A stretch of DNA of 64,000 nt from Chryseobacterium polytrichastri. GTDB taxonomy: Bacteria > Bacteroidota > Bacteroidia > Flavobacteriales > Weeksellaceae. Under the pieces are notes generated by a model. That model saw only the letters and a list, made by a program, of their open reading frames with translations, was not told the DNA's origin and made no database searches. The stretch is taken from positions 1 to 64,000 of the forward strand of contig NZ_FRAV01000021.1 in assembly GCF_900142445.1 (NCBI RefSeq). The letters are read 5' to 3'. Positions 1-9,430 of this stretch are shown one piece after another (position 1 is the stretch's first letter; each line of letters opens with the position of its first letter). A program made the position numbers and the translations under genes.

Positions 1-143
1 TTCCATCAAGTGTGTTATATGATAAAATTAATAAAAAAAGATTTCTTACACCTTAGTTTTGATGTTAAATTTGAGAAATTGTAGTAGAACTACGATTGGA
101 TAAAAGTATGGTTTTGGAGTTTGATTAATAGAAGTATAACAAA
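1..143. other. Left-edge intergenic sequence
   Basis: This AT-rich stretch has no open reading frame that I can support. It may be the distal part of an intergenic region whose other gene lies outside the window. No tRNA or repeat is visible in it. Confidence 0.5.
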
Positions 144-168
144 AAAACCAACTCGTAAAGTTGGTTTT
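144..168 (-). terminator. Rho-independent terminator of the antiporter gene
   Basis: A 10-bp perfect stem (arms 144-153 and 159-168, loop 154-158) lies 25 bases beyond the antiporter stop. Read on the minus strand it is followed by a run of T residues (the A-run at 141-147 on the plus strand). It should end the minus-strand transcripts of this region and may work in both directions. Confidence 0.75.
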
Positions 169-192
169 CTTATAATGAAAATCTAAATCAAT

Positions 193-2472
193 TTATGGAT
201 TTGAAATGATTAACGTTGATGGAATATCCGATAACCAAAGACTTTTTGTGTCAATTAAGCTTTTCCAGCTTTTGCTGCTGATTAGCATTAAATCTTGAGA
301 ATCTAGAAATTCTTTCTCGATTTTCTTCTCATTATATAGGGTGATGTGATTAGGGGCAACTTGTTCTATACTTCTGATTAATTCTTTAACCTCAACATTG
401 CTTCTAATCTGTCCTCCGGCATCCAGAATAATGACCTGAGAATTGTTATTGTTGATTAGTCTTTTCGCATATTCTAGCAAATAAAAATCACTTAAATTAA
501 AGATGGGTACAAATACTCTTTCAGCCGATTTAAAGTCTTTCTCAACCAAAACGCCAACCGGAATATTTGTTTTATCCAAGATCTGCAAAGTAAAATCGTC
601 AAAAGGGGAGTTGTTGAAAATATTACCTTTTCCTTTTACTGTATTTAAAAGCTTTTCGGGGTTAATGATTTTGGTGGTAAAACCTAATAATCTGCCGAGT
701 AAACTTCCTTCATACATTGATTTTCCAAGCATGATCAGGAGTAAATCATAATTTCCTTTATTGGTAATATGAGTCAGCTCATTTTCAATATCTGTTGAAG
801 CTTTGAAAAGGGTTGTTACCTCTAATTGAAGATCATGTGAGGTTTCAATAACATTTTTAAACTGTTCATTTTCATATTCATCAATCTCATAAGCGTGCAT
901 TTCGTCTACAGGAGCAATATTCATTGCGGTGATGCTCTTATTTCCGTTCATCTTATTGGTGAAATCGTGTGCCAATTTTAATAAAGTACTTCCGGATTCC
1001 GGGTTATCAAACGATAGGAGAACACGGTATTTAGGATCATTGTCATCTTGGGGTTCATCTTCATCTTTTTTAGATTTGAAAATATAATTGATGAAATCTA
1101 GAGCAGGCCCGGTCATAAAAGTAGTGAATAATGCCATAATAACCATCATTGCAAAGATCTCAGGACTTAGAACGCCTAAATCATATCCAATGTTCAGAAC
1201 AATTAACTCCATTAAACCTCTGGTGTTCATTAAGGCTCCAATGGTTAAGCTTTCTTTCCAATTGATTCCGAGGAATTTTGCGGCCAATGCACTTCCTACA
1301 AACTTTCCTATTACGGCTGTTAGAATAATGAAACCGGCGATCATCCATAAATGGCCGTCATTTAGTAGTCCTATTTGCGTACGAAGCCCTGTAAATACAA
1401 AGAATAATGGAAGTAAAAGAACCAATGCAACATCTTCTACTTTATCAATGAACATAGTACGGAATTTCGCATTTTCAGGCATGATTGCTCCCGCCATAAA
1501 AGCTCCAAATAAAGCATGGATTCCGATAACTTCTGTTACATATGAAGAAAGTATTAATGTAAGAAAGAAAATAGCAACCATCGGTTTGTTGATGGTATTT
1601 TTACCTGCTTGCAAGTCGCCAATTCTTTTAAGGAATGGTCTTATAATTTTGATCATTAAAAATACATATCCAATCGCCATGATAATCACGTAGATTGAAC
1701 TTGCAAAAGAACCTGCTTTTACAATAGCAATAACGGCTGCCAAAATACACCAAGCGGTAATATCATCGGCTGCTGCACAGGTAATAACAACGGTCCCTAG
1801 TTTTGTTTTTTGGAGATTTCTCTCCTGAACAATTCTTGCCAATACCGGAAAAGCGGTAATACTCATAGCGATGGCTATAAATAAAGCAAAGGAGGTGAAT
1901 TGAATTCCGTCAGGAGCAAATTCTTTATAGATGAAATAGGATAGCCCAATTCCTAACGCAAATGGTATAATTATACTTGCATGGCTTATGACTACAGCAT
2001 CATGAGCTTTTTTTCTCAAAACACTCAAATCAAGTTCCATTCCTACGATATACATGAAAAGAATTAATCCTATCTGACTCAGAAACTGTAGATTACCTAA
2101 CGATTCTTTTGGGAAAAGGAAGGTTGAGAATTCTGGGAAATACATTCCTAAAAGGGATGGTCCTAGAACAATACCTGCGATCATTTCTCCAATTACCGTG
2201 GGTTGTTTTATTTTCATACAAAACCATCCGAACAGTCTCGCAACTAGAATAATAGTAACGATTTGTGCTAATAACAAAGCGAGCGGATGATGCAGATTGG
2301 CTTTAAAAGATTCTACAAAGTTCTCCCAAGTAGAGCCTGTACTTGTTTTTACAATAATATTTTCTCCCACTTCTAATGATTGTCCTTCTACAATGAAGTA
2401 ATACATAAGACCGGAAAAAACGGCAATGGTAACAACGTAAAAAATTAGATTTCTATATTTCCCCAAATTCAT
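193..2472 (-). CDS. Cation:proton antiporter (CPA2 family) with cytosolic sensor-like C-terminus
   Basis: Inner-membrane monovalent cation/H+ antiporter of about 759 residues. The first hydrophobic helix is near residues 9-28. The CPA2 core (Na_H_Exchanger fold, about 70-480) contains a GEMIAGIVLGP helix and the paired aspartates of AADDITAW at about residues 236-237, which are typical of electrogenic exchangers. The last 270 or so residues are hydrophilic and resemble a universal-stress-protein-like regulatory domain. The open frame extends to 2610, but that would overlap the upstream gene, and the ATG at 2472 gives the natural start ahead of the first membrane helix. It is last in a minus-strand run after a two-component pair and a small exported protein. 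The transported ion cannot be told from sequence. Confidence 0.85.
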   Translation of the reverse strand: MNLGKYRNLIFYVVTIAVFSGLMYYFIVEGQSLEVGENIIVKTSTGSTWENFVESFKANLHHPLALLLAQIVTIILVARLFGWFCMKIKQPTVIGEMIAGIVLGPSLLGMYFPEFSTFLFPKESLGNLQFLSQIGLILFMYIVGMELDLSVLRKKAHDAVVISHASIIIPFALGIGLSYFIYKEFAPDGIQFTSFALFIAIAMSITAFPVLARIVQERNLQKTKLGTVVITCAAADDITAWCILAAVIAIVKAGSFASSIYVIIMAIGYVFLMIKIIRPFLKRIGDLQAGKNTINKPMVAIFFLTLILSSYVTEVIGIHALFGAFMAGAIMPENAKFRTMFIDKVEDVALVLLLPLFFVFTGLRTQIGLLNDGHLWMIAGFIILTAVIGKFVGSALAAKFLGINWKESLTIGALMNTRGLMELIVLNIGYDLGVLSPEIFAMMVIMALFTTFMTGPALDFINYIFKSKKDEDEPQDDNDPKYRVLLSFDNPESGSTLLKLAHDFTNKMNGNKSITAMNIAPVDEMHAYEIDEYENEQFKNVIETSHDLQLEVTTLFKASTDIENELTHITNKGNYDLLLIMLGKSMYEGSLLGRLLGFTTKIINPEKLLNTVKGKGNIFNNSPFDDFTLQILDKTNIPVGVLVEKDFKSAERVFVPIFNLSDFYLLEYAKRLINNNNSQVIILDAGGQIRSNVEVKELIRSIEQVAPNHITLYNEKKIEKEFLDSQDLMLISSKSWKSLIDTKSLWLSDIPSTLIISNP

Positions 2473-2570
2473 AATTCCAATATTTAAATGCAAAGTTGAT
2501 AAGAATATAGTTATGTTAAATAATATTCTTTTTAAAATGTAATAAATGTCCTCAATAATGTAACGAAAAG

Positions 2571-2966
2571 TTATTTGAAAGAATAGCCCAATCCGATACC
2601 CACTTTCCATGCGCCGTTTTCTGCAGCGGTTTTAGAGTTGTAGTACACCGGAATCTGAAGAGCAATTTTTTTGTAAACCGCAGTAAGGCCTACGCCCAGA
2701 TTAGGAGTAATCATACTGTTTTTGGTACCGGAAGATTTGTCTTCTTTAATTCTCAGTGACGGAAGCATTCCGAGGATGAATTTAACGTCTTTGTGCGTTA
2801 CGCTTATATTAGGTCCTGTAAAATTAATAAAAGCCCCATGATCTACATATCCGGCCACTGCAACTCCGTCAAAAAATGCAGCTTTTATTTTAGGAGTTGA
2901 TTCCTGAGAGAAGCACCATCCGGATATGAGAATTCCACAAACATAAAAAAGTTTTTTCACTGTCAA
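2571..2966 (-). CDS. Small exported protein, possibly beta-barrel
   Basis: 131 residues with a clear signal peptide (cleavage near CFSQ-ES, residue 21). The mature part alternates polar and apolar residues, contains a Gly-rich stretch (PNLGVGLTAVYKK) and ends in GLGYSFK. A terminal Phe-Lys after an amphipathic strand resembles a small outer-membrane barrel end, but the family is not recognised. It lies between the response regulator (102 bases upstream) and the antiporter (98 bases downstream) on the same strand, so it may be part of the regulated group. Confidence 0.6.
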   Translation of the reverse strand: MTVKKLFYVCGILISGWCFSQESTPKIKAAFFDGVAVAGYVDHGAFINFTGPNISVTHKDVKFILGMLPSLRIKEDKSSGTKNSMITPNLGVGLTAVYKKIALQIPVYYNSKTAAENGAWKVGIGLGYSFK

Positions 2967-3068
2967 ATTATTTAATCAATGCAAAAGTACGCTGACTAAA
3001 TATTTTAAATAGGAGGGATGTAATGAAACGGATTAAATCTGTAATGAAATAGAAAACGTATGAAAAGT

Positions 3069-3779
3069 CTACTTTCCGAACATCTCCAATAATGAATTTT
3101 TATAGGTATCTCCAATTTGGAGTTTAATGAAATTTTCTCCGTCTACGGAGATTGAGGTGATGATTTCATTGGTAGAAAATACTTTGATGGAAGATAATGC
3201 AATGATTTCTTTTTTATTAACCTGTGCAAAATCTTTTGATGGAAGCATTTCCAGAAGAGATTTAAAACTGAGATTTTTCAGAACAATTGTTGTTCCATCA
3301 TTCAGCATGATTTCTTTATCACGGCTGTCGATTTCTGAAGTTTTAATATAAGCGATCTGTTCTGTGAAGATGATGGTTTTCCCAATATTGGTATTCCATT
3401 CTATAAAATCCTTCTTTTGCGGTGCAGAAACTAATTCTTTGGCTTTCTCAAATGCCTGAATCAACCGTTCTTTTTTGATTGGTTTTCTCACATAATCCAC
3501 CACATTTAAATCAAATGCTTCGGCAGCATATTCTTTATAAGCGGTTGTAAAGATGATTTTTTTTGAATCTGAGATAAGCTCTGCTACCTGAAGACCAGTC
3601 ATGCCCGGCATTTCGATGTCTAAGATGCAGAGATTACAGTCAAGGTTACCAATTTCGTTCAGAAAAATTTTAGGATCGTTGAATGCTTTTACAACTTCTA
3701 CATTCTCAATTTGTTCGCATAGAAGTTTTAAATAGCTGATTGCCAGTAATTCATCATCAAGAATAACGCATTTTATCAT
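3069..3779 (-). CDS. LytTR-family response regulator
   Basis: About 236 residues. An N-terminal receiver domain (residues 1-120) carries the acidic pair DD at 8-9, the phospho-acceptor Asp at about 54 (LDIEMPG) and the conserved Lys in RKPIKK. A LytTR DNA-binding domain follows from about 138 to the end. The ATG at 3779 is preferred over a GTG at 3788. Either start overlaps the 3' end of the kinase gene by 23 to 32 bases, which indicates translational coupling. LytTR regulators bind direct repeats upstream of targets; no such site was identified here. Confidence 0.9.
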   Translation of the reverse strand: MIKCVILDDELLAISYLKLLCEQIENVEVVKAFNDPKIFLNEIGNLDCNLCILDIEMPGMTGLQVAELISDSKKIIFTTAYKEYAAEAFDLNVVDYVRKPIKKERLIQAFEKAKELVSAPQKKDFIEWNTNIGKTIIFTEQIAYIKTSEIDSRDKEIMLNDGTTIVLKNLSFKSLLEMLPSKDFAQVNKKEIIALSSIKVFSTNEIITSISVDGENFIKLQIGDTYKNSLLEMFGK

Positions 3780-4527
3780 AGAATTCACCTAAATTAATTA
3801 CCAATTCGGCTGTGAAGATACCATTTTTTGAACTTTTAGTAAGCTGATAATAATTGTTGTAGATCATTTTTAACCTTTGATCTAAAGACTGACTTCCAAA
3901 TCCGCTTTTCTCTTTTTCCAATACATTCTTTAGGGAAGCTTTATTGCTTACTTTCATTGTGAAAATCCGGTCTTCCAATTCTAATTGAATAGAAATAAAT
4001 GAGTCTTGCGCTAAGAAATCGGTATGTTTAAAAGCATTTTCAATAAGATCAACAGTAATTAAAGGAGCAAAAACCTTTTCTTCAAAAATTTCATCTGATT
4101 TATTAATTTTAGATTTAATTCTAAAGTCAAAAAGCGGATTGATTTTTATTTTATTAATCTCAATTAAGCTTAAAGCGAAAGTTAGTTCTTCTTTTGGACT
4201 TACAAATTTATTGTTGCTTTCGTATAAAATATAATCCAGAACATTCGCCAGTTTATCCAACGACATATAGGTTTGATAGGCGTGGGACTGAACAGAATTT
4301 AAGATGTTTTTAAATAAATGTGGGTTCAGTTTTGTACCAATATGTTCTAACTGAACTTCGTTTAATCTTTGTTCAATTAGTTTATTTGTTTCGAGAAGTT
4401 TTGTATTTCTTTGTTTGAATTTTTGATTCTGACTGAACAGATAAATACTCATCGTTAGAAAAACAAAAATAGCAAATACTCCAATGAATATCAGGTAATC
4501 ATGAATCATGTAGTAATTGCCGTCCAT
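3757..4527 (-). CDS. LytS/YehU-type sensor histidine kinase
   Basis: 256 residues. There is one membrane helix (about 10-31), a short coiled linker, then the His_kinase domain with the phospho-accepting His at about 70 in LNPHLFKNILN. A GHKL ATPase domain follows with N-box LIENAFKHT near 161-168 and a degenerate G-box GFGSQSLDQRL near 211. There is no periplasmic or PAS sensor domain, so the signal is probably sensed in or near the membrane. It overlaps the response regulator gene and forms a two-gene operon with it. Confidence 0.88.
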   Translation of the reverse strand: MDGNYYMIHDYLIFIGVFAIFVFLTMSIYLFSQNQKFKQRNTKLLETNKLIEQRLNEVQLEHIGTKLNPHLFKNILNSVQSHAYQTYMSLDKLANVLDYILYESNNKFVSPKEELTFALSLIEINKIKINPLFDFRIKSKINKSDEIFEEKVFAPLITVDLIENAFKHTDFLAQDSFISIQLELEDRIFTMKVSNKASLKNVLEKEKSGFGSQSLDQRLKMIYNNYYQLTKSSKNGIFTAELVINLGEFYDKMRYS

Positions 4528-4575
4528 TAGTTGTAATGTATTTTGGTTATTTTTTTAACGTCTAGTATTAGCGAT

Positions 4576-4602
4576 GTCATGCTGAGCGGAGCCGAAGCAT
4601 CC
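4576..4602 (+). repeat. Palindromic GTCAT-type intergenic repeat (unit 1)
   Basis: The unit starts gtcatgctgag and ends cgaagcatcc. The arms atgc/gcat pair around a core of ctgag...cgaag. Related units with different but still complementary stem bases occur at 10204, 10361, 11638, 11691, 11767, 36352, 36407 and 36470. Confidence 0.6.
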
Positions 4603-4666
4603 CTACATTGAATTTTAACGCAAAGGTTACAAAGTTCTTTTCGATTATAATTTGTTTTACGAAAAT

Positions 4667-5038
4667 CTACTTCAACTTTTTTAAAGAATTCAGCGTTACA
4701 ATTTCCTCACATTTTTCAAATGTAACCTCGTATGTTGGGTTTTCTTTTGGGTAAAATAACAAATAATCAGGACATGGTTTTTGTTGAGCATGACTTCTGT
4801 CAAAATCTATAGTACCATTGGTGATGATTTCGTCTTTTAAGAATTTTTCGTTGATTTTGTAGGTATTCATTTCGTTTTTAAAACTATCTGAATACTTAAA
4901 ATCTTTAGAAAGAGTTTCTGCAATTACACGGCTGTTGGGTAAATAGCCACTGCAGCTTGCCCCTTTTTTGTTTAATATAAAAAATACGATAACTAGTCCT
5001 GGAATAAGACCAATCATATAAAACTTAAGCTTCTTCAT
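4667..5038 (-). CDS. Small membrane-anchored protein, DUF4258-like
   Basis: 123 residues. An N-terminal hydrophobic helix (about 5-22) precedes a cysteine at 29 and a hydrophilic domain. The pattern, with YLPNSRV after the anchor and KDEIITNGTIDFDRS in the middle, resembles flavobacterial DUF4258 proteins, but this assignment is from memory of the family and is tentative. Its ATG overlaps the TAA stop of the alanine dehydrogenase gene (TAATG), so the two genes are translationally coupled. The function is unknown. Confidence 0.6.
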   Translation of the reverse strand: MKKLKFYMIGLIPGLVIVFFILNKKGASCSGYLPNSRVIAETLSKDFKYSDSFKNEMNTYKINEKFLKDEIITNGTIDFDRSHAQQKPCPDYLLFYPKENPTYEVTFEKCEEIVTLNSLKKLK

Positions 5039-6231
5039 TAGAAAATTAAAAGATTGATATCGTGATAAGTAAGTCCGAAACGGTCGCAGATTACTTTTTT
5101 AGTATGCCTTCCTTTGTACATATATAAACTCTGCTTCATTTCATTTTTGCGGGTTAGCATGTTTTCAAAACCGCCTTCTTCGTCGTAATTTAAAATATAA
5201 GAAAGGAAAAAGTTTGAGATCGCTTTTGTGGTTGTTCTTGGCATTTTTGATGTTAAGTTCGGAAGTCCGCAATGGATTACACCATGTTTGATAATGTAAG
5301 GATTTTCCATGGTGGTAAGCTCAGATGTTTCAATTACTTTCCCGTTATCGATAGTGATATCGATAATTACACTGCCTTTTTTCATTTTCATTACCATATC
5401 TTCGGTAACGATAGGCTGCATATTTAATCTTGGAAGAGCACCAATAACAACATCTGCACGTCGTAATGCTTTGCTTAGTTCCTTCGGATCAATAATCGAA
5501 GTAGGAACTCGGCTGTCAACAATACTGTGAAGTCTTCTTAATTTTGATAATGAGTTATCAAAAACTCTTACACTTGCTCCAAGACCGATGGCAGCTTTAG
5601 TTGCAAATTCACCTACGATTCCTGCGCCCAGAATAAGAACTTCAGAAGGACGAACTCCTGTAATCCCGCCTAACATTAATCCGTTGGATAATGCTAATAA
5701 TTCAGAAGCGTATAGAATAGAAACGGTTCCTGCAATTTCGCCTACCAATCGTACTAATGCCAGTTGCTTGTATTCATCAACGATAAATTCAAAAGCGATA
5801 GCATTAATTTTTTTCTCTGCGAGTTTTAAGAAATATCCTTTCTCTCTTAAATTAATTTGCAGCGCCGATACCAAATAGGTATTCGGTTTCATAAAATCAA
5901 TTTCGTCTTCTGTAGGAGGGTTTATTTTTAGAATAAGATCTTGTGTGAAAGCTTCTTTGGGATCATTCGTTATTTTTGCTCCGGATTCAGAATACTGTAA
6001 ATCTGTAAAAAATGAACCTTGTCCGGCCCCAGATTCAATAATGATCTCATGGCCGTGCTCTACCAATACCTGTACGGCATCTGGAGTGATACATGTTCTT
6101 CTTTCGTGAAGACAGGTTTCTTTAGGAATACCAATACTGAATTGTCTTCCTTTTCTGATAACCTCCAACTTTTCCTCTTGCGGCATTAATTCTTCTTCAG
6201 TAAATGGAGTAAAAATATTTGTAGTACTCAT
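5038..6231 (-). CDS. ald: Alanine dehydrogenase
   Basis: 397 residues. It interconverts L-alanine and pyruvate with NAD+/NADH in the cytosol. The N-terminal AlaDh_PNT domain begins at about residue 31 (IGIPKETCLHERR, with the substrate-binding Lys/Arg). The Rossmann NAD-binding domain has VLILGAGIVGEFA in the middle. The IDITIDNG and IHCGLPNLTS segments match the family. The N-terminus has about 30 extra residues compared with the Bacillus enzyme, as in Bacteroidota homologues. A distantly related transhydrogenase alpha subunit is the main alternative, but the length and lack of membrane helices favour Ald. It is coupled to the small membrane protein downstream. Confidence 0.85.
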   Translation of the reverse strand: MSTTNIFTPFTEEELMPQEEKLEVIRKGRQFSIGIPKETCLHERRTCITPDAVQVLVEHGHEIIIESGAGQGSFFTDLQYSESGAKITNDPKEAFTQDLILKINPPTEDEIDFMKPNTYLVSALQINLREKGYFLKLAEKKINAIAFEFIVDEYKQLALVRLVGEIAGTVSILYASELLALSNGLMLGGITGVRPSEVLILGAGIVGEFATKAAIGLGASVRVFDNSLSKLRRLHSIVDSRVPTSIIDPKELSKALRRADVVIGALPRLNMQPIVTEDMVMKMKKGSVIIDITIDNGKVIETSELTTMENPYIIKHGVIHCGLPNLTSKMPRTTTKAISNFFLSYILNYDEEGGFENMLTRKNEMKQSLYMYKGRHTKKVICDRFGLTYHDINLLIF

Positions 6232-6303
6232 TTTTGTAAACTAAATTATGTCTTACAGATAATTATTTGATGATTGAATTTATTCTACAAAGATACATAA
6301 TAT

Positions 6304-6711
6304 TTAGTCGAATGTGATTTCTCTTTCTTCTCCCGTGTTAACAATACTCATTGTATGATACTTAAGTCCGTAAAGCTCATCTTCATACACTTCAGGCCAT
6401 TCTATAATGCATAAAAAAGCATTATCCAGATATTCTTCAATACCAATATCATACACTTCTTCAATACTTTTTAGGCGATACAAATCAAAATGAAAAATTT
6501 TTCCTTTGGGTGTATTGTATTCATTAACAATAGAATAAGTAGGAGAGTTTACCTCGTCTGTACTTCCTAGGTTTTTAAGCAAAACCTGTGTGAACGTTGT
6601 TTTTCCAGCGCCTAAATTTCCTTTTAGTAAAAGAATATTATATTTTATTTCAGGAATAATGTGGTCTACTATTTCCTGCCAGTCTTCAAGTTTATTGATT
6701 TTAAATTCCAT
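6304..6711 (-). CDS. tsaE: tRNA threonylcarbamoyladenosine biosynthesis ATPase TsaE
   Basis: 135 residues. TsaE is the small ATPase that works with TsaB/TsaD in forming t6A37 on ANN-decoding tRNAs. A Walker A motif GNLGAGKTTF lies at residues 31-40. The family motifs SPTYSIVNEY and HFDLYRL and the Walker B-like IIEWPE segment follow. The length is normal. Its first 11 bases overlap the 3' end of the upstream membrane-protein gene on the same strand. Confidence 0.93.
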   Translation of the reverse strand: MEFKINKLEDWQEIVDHIIPEIKYNILLLKGNLGAGKTTFTQVLLKNLGSTDEVNSPTYSIVNEYNTPKGKIFHFDLYRLKSIEEVYDIGIEEYLDNAFLCIIEWPEVYEDELYGLKYHTMSIVNTGEEREITFD

Positions 6712-7279
6712 TATAATTATAGTTTAATGTACTGTTTCTTGCTTCCTTTGTCATTAATCCCTGCTCTATATAGCAATTAAGCTGATTCGATATTTGTAGA
6801 AGTTCTCTCGGTTCTTTTATTTGAAATAAAATACGCTTTTCCTGATGATTTGAAAGTCTGATTTTAAGTGTATTGTTACAACCCTGTGAAAACATTCCGT
6901 CAGCTCCATTTCTCGGAATATATTTTCCTTTATAGTTGTTTTGTGTGATTTCAACATATTGTAAGTCTTTCGTCCAAAAAACTTCATTCTCAATTGTGAT
7001 TTTTTCTTTTTCGAAAATTAATTTTCCATCTAATTTACCTTTTAATTGTTCATGAAACCAAACATTAATAAAAGCTCCTATAACTCCAATAATAATGGGA
7101 ATATTAATCATTAATGAAAACCACTTTGGGATTTCTTTATCCGGTATTCTTAGAATATAAAGAACAAATGTAATGGCTAAAAACGGGACAAAGAGCAAAG
7201 TATAAAGTATTCTTTCTCTTGTCCAAACAAAGCCTTTTGCAGGTTTATAAATAGTGAAAAATTTATGATCATTTGCCAT
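6701..7279 (-). CDS. Membrane protein with two N-terminal helices
   Basis: 192 residues. Two hydrophobic helices (about 25-45 and 55-75) are followed by a hydrophilic domain that looks like a PH-like/YcxB fold (alternating strands, FEKEKITIENEVFWTKDLQ). The family is not recognised with confidence. The ATG at 7279 is preferred over an in-frame TTG three bases upstream. It overlaps tsaE by 11 bases and diverges from dnaG. Confidence 0.65.
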   Translation of the reverse strand: MANDHKFFTIYKPAKGFVWTRERILYTLLFVPFLAITFVLYILRIPDKEIPKWFSLMINIPIIIGVIGAFINVWFHEQLKGKLDGKLIFEKEKITIENEVFWTKDLQYVEITQNNYKGKYIPRNGADGMFSQGCNNTLKIRLSNHQEKRILFQIKEPRELLQISNQLNCYIEQGLMTKEARNSTLNYNYNGI

Positions 7280-7398
7280 CAAAAATGATAAGATTTTAGT
7301 CTCAAAATAATTTTCAAAAATAAGGTTTTAGCAGGAAATTGTGTCCTTTTTAAGAATTTAAATTTACCATTGAAAAACTAATTCCTTATTTTTACACC

Positions 7399-9375
7399 AT
7401 GATTTCTAAACAGACCATAGATAAAATATTCTCCACGATCAGAGTAGAAGAGATTGTGGGCGAATATGTGCAGTTGAAGAGGGCAGGGTCTAATTATAAA
7501 GGACTCAGTCCGTTCCATGAAGAAAAAACACCCAGTTTTGTAGTTTCTGCGAGTAAGCAGATATGGAAAGATTTTTCCAGTGGGCAAGGAGGGACAGCGA
7601 TCTCTTTTTTAATGGAAATCGAAAACTTCACCTATCCTGAAGCACTGCGCCACGCAGCAAAAAAATACGGGATTGAAATTGAAGAAGATCAGCGTGAATA
7701 TTCAGAAGAAGCAAAAAACGCTCAGTCTGAAAGAGATTTACTCTATAAAATTCATGAAATAGCCAATGATTATTATCAAAATTTTCTTTGGGAAGTTGAC
7801 GAAGGAAGATCTATTGGTTTAGCCTATTTTAAAGAGCGTGAACTAAAGGATGATATCATTAAAAAATTCCAATTGGGATATTCTCCTGAAAAGAAAAATG
7901 CTTTTACCGCTTTTGCTTTAGAGAAAGGATATGCAAAAGAAATTTTAGAGAAATCCGGGCTTTCTATTTTTCCTGAAAATTCTCCTGCAGGAATCGACCG
8001 TTTTCGTGAAAGGGTAATTTTCCCAATTCATAGTTTTTCGGGCAGGGTGCTTGGTTTTGGAGCCAGAATTCTTAGAAATAACGTTAAAACAGCAAAATAT
8101 CTCAACTCGCCTGAAACGGAGATTTATCATAAGTCTAATGTTTTGTATGGCTTAAACCAAGGAAAACAGGCGATTTCAAGAAAAAATATTTGTCTTTTGG
8201 TAGAAGGATATATGGATGTAATTTCACTTCATATGTCGGGTATTGAAAATGTTGTGGCAAGTTCAGGAACTTCTTTAACCACGGAGCAAATTAAGCTTAT
8301 CAAGAGATTGACGGAAAACGTAACGATTCTTTTTGATGGAGATAATGCTGGGATTAAAGCGAGTTTCCGAAGCATTGATATGTTACTTACAGAAGGGATG
8401 AACATTCGTGTTCTTTTATTCCCGGAAGGTGATGACCCCGATTCTTTTGCGAGAAAACATCCACAAGATTATGTTGAAAAATTCATCGAAAATGAAGCGA
8501 TGGATTTTATTGATTTTAAAGCAGAGATCCTTTTAAAAGATGCGGGAAGTGATCCGATAAAGAAAGCAGACGCCATCAGGAATATCGTAAAATCGGTTTC
8601 TTTTGTACAGAACGCGCTTAAAAGAGAGGTTTATCTAAAAGAAGTTTCCAATAAATTTGGGTTGTCTGAGCAGAGTTTGTTTAATGAGCTGGATGTTCAA
8701 AGACAGGTTACACAAAATCAGACGCAACATGTTCAGCAGCAGAAAGAACAGAAGCCTGCGAAATTAGAAATTGTACCCAAGCCAGAGAATGAGATAGATT
8801 CTGTACAGTTTAATATTCTTCATCAAGAAAATAAGTTGATAGATACGATGCTCATGTTTGGTGACGTAGTTCTTCACAGAGAAAATGACAAGAATGAAGA
8901 ATATGAAGTAACGGTAATTGAGGAAATTCTTAATCATTTTGAAGAAGAACAATATGAATTCCAGATAGAAACCAATCAAAAAATCATCAATAATATCAAA
9001 GAAGGTATTGAGCATGATGAATTAAGATCAGGAAGTTTTTTTATCACGTTGATGGATGCGGATATTACTTTAAAAGTAGCAGACGCTTTAATGCATCCTA
9101 ATGAATTGAGTGACTGGGCTACCCGAAATATATTTCCACCCAATATGGGAGATCACATTGCTGAAGAAGTGGAAAATAACATCTTAATTCACAAATATTA
9201 TTATATTCACGTAATGATCAAGCAAACGACAGCAGATCTTGAAGAATATCGTGACACCAATTCGGAAAAGTATTTTGATGCAATCAAGAAAATTATGATG
9301 CTAAACGACTTCTCTAAACAGATTATTGAAAAAATAGGCTGGTCGCCTGTGACAAAAAGTCCTATAAAATTTTAG
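7399..9375 (+). CDS. dnaG: DNA primase DnaG with degenerate zinc-binding domain
   Basis: 658 residues. DnaG makes RNA primers for replication. The N-terminal domain is recognisable (LSPFHEEKTPSFVV, residues 36-49), but the three zinc-ligand cysteines of the usual CHC2 finger are replaced by Ser37, Asp58 and Ser61; only His40 remains. The catalytic TOPRIM domain is intact, with Glu269 in VEGYMDV, the DGDNAG acidic patch at 313-318 and GDDPDSF at 344-350. The C-terminal helicase-interaction region (about 440-658) is divergent. I recall the same loss in other Flavobacteriia, so this is probably a lineage form and not a damaged gene. clpP follows after 55 bases. Confidence 0.93.
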   Translation: MISKQTIDKIFSTIRVEEIVGEYVQLKRAGSNYKGLSPFHEEKTPSFVVSASKQIWKDFSSGQGGTAISFLMEIENFTYPEALRHAAKKYGIEIEEDQREYSEEAKNAQSERDLLYKIHEIANDYYQNFLWEVDEGRSIGLAYFKERELKDDIIKKFQLGYSPEKKNAFTAFALEKGYAKEILEKSGLSIFPENSPAGIDRFRERVIFPIHSFSGRVLGFGARILRNNVKTAKYLNSPETEIYHKSNVLYGLNQGKQAISRKNICLLVEGYMDVISLHMSGIENVVASSGTSLTTEQIKLIKRLTENVTILFDGDNAGIKASFRSIDMLLTEGMNIRVLLFPEGDDPDSFARKHPQDYVEKFIENEAMDFIDFKAEILLKDAGSDPIKKADAIRNIVKSVSFVQNALKREVYLKEVSNKFGLSEQSLFNELDVQRQVTQNQTQHVQQQKEQKPAKLEIVPKPENEIDSVQFNILHQENKLIDTMLMFGDVVLHRENDKNEEYEVTVIEEILNHFEEEQYEFQIETNQKIINNIKEGIEHDELRSGSFFITLMDADITLKVADALMHPNELSDWATRNIFPPNMGDHIAEEVENNILIHKYYYIHVMIKQTTADLEEYRDTNSEKYFDAIKKIMMLNDFSKQIIEKIGWSPVTKSPIKF

Positions 9376-9430
9376 GAATAATAGTTGTAATTTACATCTC
9401 AAATAAATTTTAAATAATACGAATAGAAAT

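Noticed and set aside
7399..9375. dnaG as a pseudogene because of missing zinc ligands
   Set aside because: The frame is intact, the TOPRIM residues are complete and the same replacement appears to be general in the lineage.
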